The position numbers and the translations under genes are program-made. From the NCBI GenBank assembly GCA_003228415.1, contig QIDL01000308.1, forward strand, positions 1 through 5,955: DNA of 5,955 nt. The letters are read 5' to 3'. Within the stretch, counting starts at the first letter, position 1. Each line of letters begins with the position of its first letter. Positions 1 through 5,955 of this stretch are shown one piece after another. The notes under the pieces are model-generated. The model saw nothing but the letters and a program-made list of their open reading frames with translations. It had not been told where the DNA came from and did no database searches. Origin of the DNA: Gammaproteobacteria bacterium (GTDB taxonomy: Bacteria > Pseudomonadota > Gammaproteobacteria > Pseudomonadales > Azotimanducaceae).

Positions 1-201
1 CCCCGAGGTTCGCTGGCCCTGTTGCATAGCGCCAAAGCCTGGGCGCTGCTGCACGATCGTTCTCATGTGGTTCCTGAAGACGTGCAGGCGGTGCTGCCGA
101 GCGTCGTCGAGCACCGAATCCGGGAAGCCGCCGATTACACCGGACACGGTGGCGGCGCGTTGGCACAGAAGCTGTTGTCCAGCGTGGATGTGGTTGGCTA
201 G
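1..201 (+). CDS. MoxR-family AAA+ ATPase, C-terminal end (5' end outside window)
   Basis: Frame 1 is open from the first base to TAG at 199-201, giving the last 66 residues of a protein that begins upstream of the window. It starts with PRGSLALLHSAKAWALL, the helical lid of MoxR-type AAA+ ATPases; Arg2 of the fragment sits where the sensor-2 arginine is expected. A second lid segment, VVPEDVQAVLPSVVEHRI, follows. The Walker A and B motifs would lie upstream and cannot be checked. MoxR ATPases are thought to act as chaperones that remodel or activate partner proteins, often ones encoded next to them with DUF58 or VWA domains. The next two genes encode a DUF58 protein and a TgpA-like transglutaminase, the usual partners, so the assignment rests on both sequence and context. 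The subfamily cannot be fixed from the tail alone. Confidence 0.88.
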   Translation, partial: PRGSLALLHSAKAWALLHDRSHVVPEDVQAVLPSVVEHRIREAADYTGHGGGALAQKLLSSVDVVG

Positions 202-294
202 TGGCCTGTCTCATGAATGGCCTGCATATTCAACGTGCCCTGCCAGGAACGAATCAGGCGGACGGGACCCTGACCTCAGCCGGGCAATAGAATC

Positions 295-1278
295 ATGGCG
301 GAAGCTGGCATCGGTGTAGCGGAGCGGCCGGCAAAAGAGCTCTTTGCCGGGAAGCGCTTCAGTCGCTGGATCGAGCAGCGCATCCCACCCAGCCCTCAGA
401 TTACCCTGACTCAACGTAACGTCTTCATATTCCCCACCGGCACCGGCTTCGCATTTGGCGGGCTGATCGTGCTGTTGATCCTGGGGGCCATCAACTATCA
501 GGCGAGCCTCGTCTATGGGGTGGCTTTTCTGCTGGGTGCTCTTTTTCTGGTCACCATTCTCTATACGTTTCGTAACTTGTCAGGTCTCAGGCTCGAACTG
601 GTCGGGGTTCGTCCCGGGTTCGTCGGTGAGGACGTCGAGTTGTCGATACGAGTGGTGCGAGAAGCGGCTCGCCCTCGCGAAGGCATACAACTCGGCTGGC
701 CGGACGGGATCATGCAATGGGCAGAACTGATCGAGCAGGAGTCCGATACGGTGAAGCTCTATGTGCAGGCCGGTCGGCGTGGCTACTTTGATCCGGGTCG
801 ACTGCTGGTGGAAACTTACTTTCCTCTCGGTCTGCTGAGAGCGTGGACCTGGGTCGACCTGAGCGCCCGGGTTCTCGTGTATCCCAAACCGCTTTTCCAG
901 GAATTTCCACAATCGGTGTCGGGTCGTCGCGATGAAGGTCAGCTGATCGATCCGGTCGGCAGCGATGACTTTCACGACATCAGAACTTACCGGCCGGGAG
1001 ATCCGATCCGCCACATTATCTGGCGCTCGTATGCCCGGTCCGATGACCTCATGGTCAAGCAGTATGCGAGCTACGTGGAGCCGCGACTGTGGCTGCGCCT
1101 GGAGACTGTCGACGGTGATCTGGAAGAAAAGATCAGTCGTTTGACCGGCCTGGCGCTCAAAGCCGTGCGCCTCGAGCGCGAGTTTGGCCTGGAAATAGGC
1201 ACTTCGAGAATAAACCCCGGTCAGGGTGAAGCGCATCTCGAGCAGATTCTCAAGGAGCTCGCGCTCTATGGGCTCTGA
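295..1278 (+). CDS. DUF58 domain membrane protein of a MoxR/TgpA module
   Basis: This 327-residue protein has a cytoplasmic-looking N-terminus (1-42), two hydrophobic helices at about 49-66 and 69-91 joined by a very short turn, and a long soluble domain (about 95-327). The DUF58 signature is at 230-244, RTYRPGDPIRHIIWR, followed by LMVKQY, both typical of the family. The length is normal for DUF58 proteins. ATG at 295 is the only start available, because an in-frame TGA lies at 271-273 and the codons between are not starts; no strong ribosome binding site is visible. A 93-nt gap separates it from the upstream MoxR gene, and its end overlaps tgpA by 11 nt. DUF58 proteins are inferred to be membrane partners of MoxR ATPases, and some have a VWA-like fold. 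The biochemical function is unknown. The domain call is secure; the role is inferred from context. Confidence 0.9.
   Translation: MAEAGIGVAERPAKELFAGKRFSRWIEQRIPPSPQITLTQRNVFIFPTGTGFAFGGLIVLLILGAINYQASLVYGVAFLLGALFLVTILYTFRNLSGLRLELVGVRPGFVGEDVELSIRVVREAARPREGIQLGWPDGIMQWAELIEQESDTVKLYVQAGRRGYFDPGRLLVETYFPLGLLRAWTWVDLSARVLVYPKPLFQEFPQSVSGRRDEGQLIDPVGSDDFHDIRTYRPGDPIRHIIWRSYARSDDLMVKQYASYVEPRLWLRLETVDGDLEEKISRLTGLALKAVRLEREFGLEIGTSRINPGQGEAHLEQILKELALYGL
1252..1257 (+). promoter_or_regulatory. Ribosome binding site for tgpA
   Basis: AAGGAG lies within the end of the DUF58 gene, 10 nt before the ATG at 1268. It decides between two in-frame starts: GTG at 1226 would add 14 Ser/Arg-rich residues and has only a weak purine run before it, whereas ATG at 1268 is well placed. 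The position inside the upstream gene fits coupled translation. Confidence 0.7.
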
Positions 1279-3298
1279 TGTCAACACCCAGGGTGGCAGG
1301 GATGCCATTGGGATCGCCTATCAGATACCGCGTAACACGCTGGCCTTGCTGATGGTGGCACAGGTGGTCGTGGTACTCCCATACCTGTTGCAGCTGTCTC
1401 CCTGGATCATTTCGGTGGGCTTGTTCTGCGGGTTGTGGCGCATGAAGGTTTATCAAGGCCGTTGGGACTATCCGCATCGCCTGGTGAAAGCGCTGCTGGT
1501 TTTTGCGTCGGTGGGTGGGGTGGTGATCAGCGGTGTTGGTGCGTTCAGTCTCGAAGCGGCCGCCTCGCTGTTGATCGTTGCCTTTGCACTCAAACTCATC
1601 GAGATGAAGAGCCGGCGCGATGCTTACCTGGTCATCTTTCTGAGCTACTTTGTGATCGCCACTCAGTTTCTGTTCGACCAGAGCCTCGTGGTTGCCAGCT
1701 ATCAACTGGGCGCCCTGATCGTGGTGACGGCGGCGTTGGTGGGATTGCACCAGCTTCATACCCGGGTTCGACCGTTGGTCTCTCTCAAGCTTGCCAGCGC
1801 GTTGGTGTTACAGGCGTTGCCCCTGACCCTGGTGCTGTTTCTGTTTTTCCCCCGAATTGCGCCGTTGTGGACCGTGCCGCTGCCTGCCTCGGGAACTACC
1901 GGCATCAGCGATGAGGTTCGTCCCGGCGACTTCGCATCTCTGGCGCAATCTGACGAACTGGCGTTCAGAGTGGTGATGGAAGCTTCGATACCGCCACCGA
2001 GTCAGCTCTACTGGCGCGGACTCGTGTACTCGGACTTCGACAATGGGACCTGGCGTGCGGCCGAGCGACGCCGGGCTGGAGTCGCATCTGGTGCCGGGGA
2101 TGACACCGGGCTTGCCTATGAGGTCATGCTCGAACCCACCATGCGAACCTGGTTGTATGTGCTGAAAAACTCCAGCTCCCGGGATACTGGAGTGTATCGG
2201 ACACTGGACAATCGGCTGGAAGCACGGGATCCGGTCATGTCCGTGTTTCGTTATCGAGCCCGGGTAAATCGGCAGGCGATGGACACGACAGAGCTCTCCG
2301 CTACGACGTATTTGCGGGAGACGGCAATCGATGATTCCAATCCGCGCATTCGTGACTATGCCGAACAGTTGCGTCAGGCGTATCCCGATGTCGAGGATAT
2401 GGTGAAAGCGGTACTGGACTCGATTCGTCAGGATCCTTTTGCCTATACCCTGAGCCCGCCGCTGTATCAGAGCAGCGACAGCATCGATGAGTTCTGGTTC
2501 GATGGACGAGCGGGTTTCTGCACCCATTACGCGGGCGCCTTCGTCTTTCTCATGCGAGCTGTCGGGATACCTGCCAGGATGGTGGGGGGATATCTTGGTG
2601 GTGAAGTGAACTCGATCACCGGACACCTGGTGGTGCGTCAGTACGATGCGCACGGCTGGGCGGAGGTCTGGGTAGCAGGGCGTGGTTGGCTACGTGTCGA
2701 TCCCACCTCTGCCGTGGCCCCGGAACGTATCGAACAGGGAATACGAGCAGCTCTTTCGAGTGCCGATCTGGCGACATTGTCGGTATTCACCAATGCGCGC
2801 ATGGGCAAATGGGAGCTGTTGGGAGATGCCCTGCGCTGGGCCGATTCGATAGAACATCGCTGGAATCTCTGGGTGGTGGGATACGACACCAATTTTCAGA
2901 GCCGGTTTCTGCAAGACCTGCTCGGTGAGCTGAGCCCGACCCGTATCGGCCTGGCGATCCTCGGAGGTGGCGGTTTGAGTCTCGGTGTGGTCGCGGTGGT
3001 GTTGTTCTGGCGGCGTCGAGCGGTACACCGTCATCCGGTGGAGAAGGCGTTTCGAAGGTTCTGCGACAAGCTGGCAGGTTATGGCTATGAACGCCGGCCA
3101 CAGGAATCTCCGTCTGGATTCGTGCGCAGGATCGCCGCTGAGGTGGGGCTCACCGAAGCTCAGGTAGGCGGTCTCGTCGCCGAACTCGATACGCTTCTGT
3201 ACAATCCGGGCGTGGCCTGGGGCACCCGCGAGCTGCAGGCTCTGCGCAGCCAGTTGCGACGCTTGCAGTTTCGCCTGGCATTCGGCGCCAGCCGCTGA
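1268..3298 (+). CDS. tgpA: TgpA-like membrane transglutaminase (DUF3488 / transglutaminase core / DUF4129)
   Basis: From the ATG at 1268 the protein has 676 residues, close to P. aeruginosa TgpA. The N-terminal DUF3488 part (about 20-200) holds six or seven membrane helices, roughly 23-42, 45-58, 74-93, 95-111, 118-136, 143-162 and 175-195. A large hydrophilic region, presumably periplasmic, follows (about 198-558) and carries the transglutaminase-like core at about 380-485. The catalytic triad is visible: Cys418 in AGFCTHYAGAF, His462 in YDAHGWAEVW and Asp478 in RVDPTSA. One more helix (about 561-580) leads to a C-terminal DUF4129-like cytoplasmic tail (about 585-672). In P. aeruginosa the homologue is reported as important for viability and lies with MoxR and DUF58 genes in the same order. 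Its physiological substrate is not established; peptidoglycan-linked or envelope proteins are plausible. It overlaps the DUF58 gene by 11 nt, so co-expression is likely. Nothing looks broken. Confidence 0.93.
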   Translation: MGSDVNTQGGRDAIGIAYQIPRNTLALLMVAQVVVVLPYLLQLSPWIISVGLFCGLWRMKVYQGRWDYPHRLVKALLVFASVGGVVISGVGAFSLEAAASLLIVAFALKLIEMKSRRDAYLVIFLSYFVIATQFLFDQSLVVASYQLGALIVVTAALVGLHQLHTRVRPLVSLKLASALVLQALPLTLVLFLFFPRIAPLWTVPLPASGTTGISDEVRPGDFASLAQSDELAFRVVMEASIPPPSQLYWRGLVYSDFDNGTWRAAERRRAGVASGAGDDTGLAYEVMLEPTMRTWLYVLKNSSSRDTGVYRTLDNRLEARDPVMSVFRYRARVNRQAMDTTELSATTYLRETAIDDSNPRIRDYAEQLRQAYPDVEDMVKAVLDSIRQDPFAYTLSPPLYQSSDSIDEFWFDGRAGFCTHYAGAFVFLMRAVGIPARMVGGYLGGEVNSITGHLVVRQYDAHGWAEVWVAGRGWLRVDPTSAVAPERIEQGIRAALSSADLATLSVFTNARMGKWELLGDALRWADSIEHRWNLWVVGYDTNFQSRFLQDLLGELSPTRIGLAILGGGGLSLGVVAVVLFWRRRAVHRHPVEKAFRRFCDKLAGYGYERRPQESPSGFVRRIAAEVGLTEAQVGGLVAELDTLLYNPGVAWGTRELQALRSQLRRLQFRLAFGASR

Positions 3299-3320
3299 AA
3301 GCGATGCTCTGTGAGCGGCT
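3290..3320 (+). repeat. Inverted repeat across the tgpA stop codon
   Basis: AGCCGCT at 3290-3296 is exactly complementary to AGCGGCT at 3314-3320, giving a 7-bp stem with a 17-nt loop that includes most of the tgpA stop codon. No T-run follows, so it does not qualify as an intrinsic terminator. It may be chance, or a weak attenuating or RNA-protecting structure between tgpA and the DUF1289 gene. Confidence 0.25.
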
Positions 3321-3361
3321 CTAAGTGATCGACAGAAAGTGAATCGGACGCCCTCAGTGTA

Positions 3362-3802
3362 GTGACAATGCTGCGACGAACCCCTTGTGTGGGCATTTGC
3401 TCAACGACCTATGGCGACCTGGTCTGTCGCGGTTGCAAGCGCTTCTCTCACGAAATCGTGCAATGGAACGGATTCGCCGATGACCAGCGGCGGCTGGTCT
3501 GGCAGCGGCTCCATGAGCTGCGCGAGGGGGCGGTGTTGAGTTGCCTGCGGATCGATGATGAAGTGCTGCTGCGTGCAGAGGCGGCGCTCCTGGGAGTGCC
3601 GATGCTGGAATCGTTGTCGGTCGCCAATATCGCGTATGAGGTTCTGCGTCGGTCTCGCAACGAGATCGAACTCTCTCTCCTGGGGTTGTCCCCGTTGGCT
3701 GGTGACCAGGCTGCCTCCGAGCTGTACCGGCACATCGAACGCGAACTTTTTGAACGTTCGGTCGCACACTATGAGCGCAATTTTCATGTATCCGCTCGAT
3801 GA
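3362..3802 (+). CDS. DUF1289 protein, putative Fe-S binding, with C-terminal extension
   Basis: The 146-residue product starts with GTG at 3362; an ATG two codons later (3368) is an equally good choice. An in-frame TGA at 3326-3328 excludes a much longer form, and no clear ribosome binding site is seen. Residues 8-60 form a DUF1289 domain with four cysteines at 9, 13, 22 and 25 (C-x3-C-x8-C-x2-C), then KRFSHEIVQWNGF and a helical WQRLHELRE. The cysteine pattern suggests a metal or Fe-S site, but this is not demonstrated. Many DUF1289 proteins end near residue 60-80; here about 80 more residues follow, mostly predicted helix, ending SVAHYERNFHV. From memory longer forms of this kind occur in other gammaproteobacteria, so the extension is probably a family feature rather than a fusion. 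The stop overlaps the miaE start in ATGA, so the two are very likely co-translated. The function is unknown. Confidence 0.85.
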   Translation: MTMLRRTPCVGICSTTYGDLVCRGCKRFSHEIVQWNGFADDQRRLVWQRLHELREGAVLSCLRIDDEVLLRAEAALLGVPMLESLSVANIAYEVLRRSRNEIELSLLGLSPLAGDQAASELYRHIERELFERSVAHYERNFHVSAR

Positions 3803-4425
3803 TTGACAAGTCTATGGACGCCGTGTTGAATTTTCTTCGCTGTAGAACGCCGGAAATCTGGTTCCAACAGGCCCCGGATCATGTTTTGGAGCTGTTGGTG
3901 GATCATGCCAATTGCGAGAAGAAGGCGGCCGGTACCGCGCTGTCGCTGCTGTACCGGTATGTGGACAAGCCTGAGCTGTTGAGGACGCTGTCGAGGCTCG
4001 CACGAGAAGAGCTGAAACACTTCGAGCAGGTCCTGGTGCATCTGCAGGCGCGTCACATCGACTATGTGCACATCTCGCCCAGTCGTTACGCATCGGGACT
4101 CCGGAAAGGGCTCCGTAACTCAGAGCCCGAGCGGCTGATAGACACACTGCTGGTTGGCGCAATCGTCGAAGCTCGCAGCTGTGAACGATTCCTGGGCCTG
4201 GTGGCCGTGCTGCCGAAAGATCTGGCAAGCTTCTATGAGCGACTGCTTGCCTCGGAGGCTCGCCACTTCCATCAGTACCTGGCACTTGCCGGACGCTACT
4301 CTGCGACGCCGTTCGACGACAAACTCGACGAACTTCTGGATCTGGACGCTGCTCTGGTGAATGCCCCCGATGTCGAGTTCAGGTTTCATAGCGGCCCCCT
4401 CACTCAGACGCAAGCTCAGGAATAA
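3799..4425 (+). CDS. miaE: tRNA-(ms2io6A37) hydroxylase MiaE
   Basis: MiaE is a cytoplasmic diiron monooxygenase that hydroxylates the isopentenyl group of ms2i6A37 in tRNAs reading UNN codons, after MiaA and MiaB, using O2. The 208-residue sequence is a ferritin-like helical bundle with the expected iron ligands: Glu40 in DHANCEKKAAG, Glu71 and His74 in REELKHFEQV, Glu124 in GAIVEARSCERF, and Glu153 and His156 in SEARHFHQY. The SPSRYASGLRKGLR stretch (93-106) is also characteristic, and the length is typical. ATG at 3799 overlaps the upstream DUF1289 stop as ATGA, favouring translational coupling; an alternative ATG lies at 3814 without a better ribosome binding site. The 3' end overlaps the convergent lpxH gene by 10 bp. 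MiaE needs electrons from a partner; the coupled cysteine-rich DUF1289 protein is a candidate, which is inference only. Confidence 0.95.
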   Translation: MIDKSMDAVLNFLRCRTPEIWFQQAPDHVLELLVDHANCEKKAAGTALSLLYRYVDKPELLRTLSRLAREELKHFEQVLVHLQARHIDYVHISPSRYASGLRKGLRNSEPERLIDTLLVGAIVEARSCERFLGLVAVLPKDLASFYERLLASEARHFHQYLALAGRYSATPFDDKLDELLDLDAALVNAPDVEFRFHSGPLTQTQAQE

Positions 4426-4432
4426 GTGAGGG
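4397..4432. terminator. Inverted repeat over the convergent miaE/lpxH ends, possible bidirectional terminator
   Basis: CCCTCACT (4397-4404) is perfectly complementary to AGTGAGGG (4425-4432), forming an 8-bp stem with a 20-nt loop. The loop holds the lpxH stop (4416-4418) and the first two bases of the miaE stop (4423-4425). Its place exactly where two operons meet suggests transcription termination in both directions. Neither side carries a T-run and the loop is long, so it is not a standard intrinsic terminator. Confidence 0.35.
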
Positions 4433-5126
4433 CGAAGCACTCGAGCTGGGGATCGGTGTCTGGACGACGTTGACGAGCCAACCAGCCGCAGCGTTCCCAT
4501 GCGCCCAGCACGAATCGACGACCCCAATCATGAGTATGTACGCCCGGCCGGTGGGTGTGGCCGTGAATGAGCCTTTTCGCGCCTGCAGCGCCTACCACCC
4601 TGGCCACCTCACGATCTGCGACATCCATGATGTTTTCCGCTTTGTTGGCGTTGGATTCCCGGCTCTCGGTACGCAGGCTGCGAGCCAGTTCCCGGCGTTC
4701 GGCGAGGGTCTGACCGAGGATCTCTGACTGCCAGGCCTCTGATCGGAACAGCGCCCTCACCTTCTGATATTCCGGATCATCGATACAGAACCCGTCTCCA
4801 TGGGCCACCAGCGTGTCATCGTCCAACAGCAGCGGATCATCGATCAGCCCCACACCTGTTTCCGACGCGAACCGGGTACCAAATAAAAAATCGCGGTTGC
4901 CGCGCATCACGTGGATTGTGCATTCTGCAGCAGCGTCGGAGAGTACGGCGCGCAGCTGACTCGCCAGAGGGCCGTCATCGTCGTCACCGACCCAGACTTC
5001 GGTCAGGTCACCGAGCAGGTAGATGGCTTCTGCCGTCTTCGCTTCCTCGCGCATGACGGTGGCGAAGGTATTGAAACGCGCGGAAGCGGGATCCTCCAGG
5101 TGCAGGTCTGACAGGAATACCCGCAT
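4416..5126 (-). CDS. lpxH: UDP-2,3-diacylglucosamine diphosphatase LpxH
   Basis: LpxH hydrolyses UDP-2,3-diacylglucosamine to lipid X and UMP at the inner face of the cytoplasmic membrane, the fourth step of lipid A synthesis in many Gram-negatives. The 236-residue protein (E. coli LpxH is 240) has the calcineurin-like metallophosphoesterase motifs in order: Asp7 and His9 in FLSDLHL, Asp40 in LLGDLTEVWVGDDDD, Asn77 in RGNRDFLFG, His109 in VAHGDGFC, and His188 and His190 in LIHGHTHRPGVH. ESNANKAENIMDV (157-169) matches the LpxH-specific insert seen in E. coli, which separates it from generic phosphoesterases. A small departure is Thr42, where Phe is common in GDLFE. Its ATG shares one base with the folD stop (TGATG) and no ribosome binding site is evident, so translation probably depends on coupling with folD. 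The 3' end overlaps convergent miaE by 10 bp. Confidence 0.95.
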   Translation of the reverse strand: MRVFLSDLHLEDPASARFNTFATVMREEAKTAEAIYLLGDLTEVWVGDDDDGPLASQLRAVLSDAAAECTIHVMRGNRDFLFGTRFASETGVGLIDDPLLLDDDTLVAHGDGFCIDDPEYQKVRALFRSEAWQSEILGQTLAERRELARSLRTESRESNANKAENIMDVADREVARVVGAAGAKRLIHGHTHRPGVHTHDWGRRFVLGAWERCGWLARQRRPDTDPQLECFALTYS

Positions 5127-5955
5127 CAGCGGCGATCGGGAATGCCGAGGGTGTGTTCGGCTGCCGCCAATGTGTTCTGCAGTATGGCGACTCGAGTCAT
5201 GGGCCCGACGCCGCCGGGAACCGGTGTGATCCAGGCGGCAACTTCCTTCGCTTCCTCGAACACCACATCACCATGCAGTTTGCCGTGTTCGTCCCGCGTG
5301 ATGCCGACATCGATGACGATCGCTCCGGGCTTGATCCAACTGCCAGGGATCAAGCCCCGTTTACCGACGGCCGAGATGACGATGTCGGCGCCGAGGACAC
5401 AGGCCATGATGTTCTTTGAGAATTTATGCGCCGTGGTGACGGTGCACCCGGCGAGCAGCAATTCGAGCCCCATGGGGCGTCCAACATGATTTGACGCACC
5501 GATCACGGTGGCGTCGAGTCCACGAATCGGAATTCCGGTGTGTTCCAGGAGTTGCATGATGCCTTTCGGTGTGCAGGAACGTACGGTCGGCCTTCTCAAC
5601 GCCAGCCGACCGATGTTGTAGGGATGGAAACCGTCGGCGTCCTTCAAAGGATCTATCCGATCGGTGATTCGATCTTCGTTGATATGGTCGGGCAGCGGTG
5701 ACTGAACGAGGATACCGTCGATGGTCTCATCGTCGTTCAAGGTCTCAATCCGTGCCTCGAGTGCTTCCTGGGTGATCTCGGCCGGGAGCTGTTGAAAGTT
5801 GGCATGAAATCCCACTTCCTCACAATCACGACGCTTGCCTTTCACATAGATCTCGGAAGCCGGATCGTTGCCCACCAGGATGACGGCAAGCCCGGGCGGT
5901 CTCTCGCCGGTTGCGACACGCCGCCGCACAGCCTCTTTGAGCTCACTTCGGAGCG
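5126..5955 (-). CDS. folD: Bifunctional methylene-THF dehydrogenase / methenyl-THF cyclohydrolase FolD (5' end outside window)
   Basis: FolD interconverts 5,10-methylene-, 5,10-methenyl- and 10-formyl-tetrahydrofolate using NADP, supplying one-carbon units for purines and formyl-Met-tRNA. The frame is open to the right edge, and the residues before GTG 5929 (LRSELKEA) fit the FolD N-terminal helix, so that GTG is not the start. About 14 residues are probably missing, judged by alignment with E. coli FolD from memory. Seen here (numbered from Leu at 5953-5951): the active-site Tyr36 and Lys40 in EIYVKGKRRDCEEVGF, Gln84 in LVQSPLP, Asp107 in KDADGFHPYN, the nucleotide-binding VIGASNHVGRPMGLELLLAG, and the C-terminal TPVPGGVGPMT. 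The GASN.VGRPM form and AHKFSKN resemble the enterobacterial protein. VQSPLP replaces the common VQLPLP. The stop overlaps the lpxH start by one base. Confidence 0.96.
   Translation of the reverse strand, partial: LRSELKEAVRRRVATGERPPGLAVILVGNDPASEIYVKGKRRDCEEVGFHANFQQLPAEITQEALEARIETLNDDETIDGILVQSPLPDHINEDRITDRIDPLKDADGFHPYNIGRLALRRPTVRSCTPKGIMQLLEHTGIPIRGLDATVIGASNHVGRPMGLELLLAGCTVTTAHKFSKNIMACVLGADIVISAVGKRGLIPGSWIKPGAIVIDVGITRDEHGKLHGDVVFEEAKEVAAWITPVPGGVGPMTRVAILQNTLAAAEHTLGIPDRR

Noticed and set aside
194..230. A possible promoter (TTGGCT ... CATATT) before the DUF58 gene.
   Set aside because: The hexamers are 25 nt apart and match consensus poorly; operon transcription from the MoxR gene is simpler.
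1226..1267. GTG at 1226 as the tgpA start.
   Set aside because: It would add a Ser/Arg-rich 14-residue tail deeper into the DUF58 gene, while ATG 1268 has AAGGAG at good spacing.
580..1308. A 242-codon open frame on the minus strand across the DUF58 gene.
   Set aside because: The plus-strand frame carries the DUF58 signature and membrane helices; the antisense product has no recognisable motif.
1808..2653. A 281-codon open frame on the minus strand inside tgpA.
   Set aside because: It lies wholly antisense to a well-supported gene, its translation resembles no family I know, and long antisense frames are expected in GC-rich coding DNA.
5126..5929. folD taken as complete, starting at GTG 5929.
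   Set aside because: The open frame continues to the window edge with residues fitting the FolD N-terminal helix, so the true start lies outside.
1..5955. Mobile elements, CRISPR repeats, RNA genes or a defence island.
   Set aside because: All genes are recognisable housekeeping or envelope genes with similar composition, gaps are under 100 nt, and no repeat arrays or tRNA-like folds were seen.

Overview
The window looks like ordinary chromosome of a GC-rich gammaproteobacterium. The FolD and LpxH proteins closely resemble the enterobacterial and pseudomonad forms. LpxH and TgpA imply a Gram-negative envelope, and MiaE is a tRNA hydroxylase best known from gammaproteobacteria such as Salmonella and Pseudomonas. 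I cannot name a genus. Coding density is very high: no stretch of 100 bases lacks a gene, and I see no tRNA, rRNA, CRISPR array, insertion sequence or prophage gene.

Plus strand, 1-3298: a MoxR / DUF58 / TgpA module. It holds the last 66 residues of a MoxR-type AAA+ ATPase (1-201), a two-helix membrane DUF58 protein (295-1278), and a multipass membrane protein with a transglutaminase domain (1268-3298) that resembles Pseudomonas aeruginosa TgpA. The last two overlap by 11 nt. The three products probably act together at the inner membrane and periplasm, with the ATPase acting on the DUF58 partner and the transglutaminase facing the periplasm.

Plus strand, 3362-4425: a small DUF1289 protein with four cysteines overlaps miaE by 4 nt (ATGA). 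MiaE is the diiron hydroxylase that finishes the ms2io6A37 modification of tRNA. This pair may be transcribed with tgpA (63-nt gap) or on its own; no convincing promoter or terminator was seen in the gap.

Minus strand, 4416-5955: folD, whose 5' end lies beyond the right edge, overlaps lpxH by 1 nt (TGATG). FolD interconverts one-carbon folates; LpxH removes UMP from UDP-2,3-diacylglucosamine in lipid A synthesis. The two operons converge and their coding regions overlap by 10 bp at 4416-4425, inside an 8-bp inverted repeat.

I found no clearly undescribed system. The observation most worth following is the tight coupling of the putative Fe-S (DUF1289) protein to the oxygen-dependent diiron enzyme MiaE.
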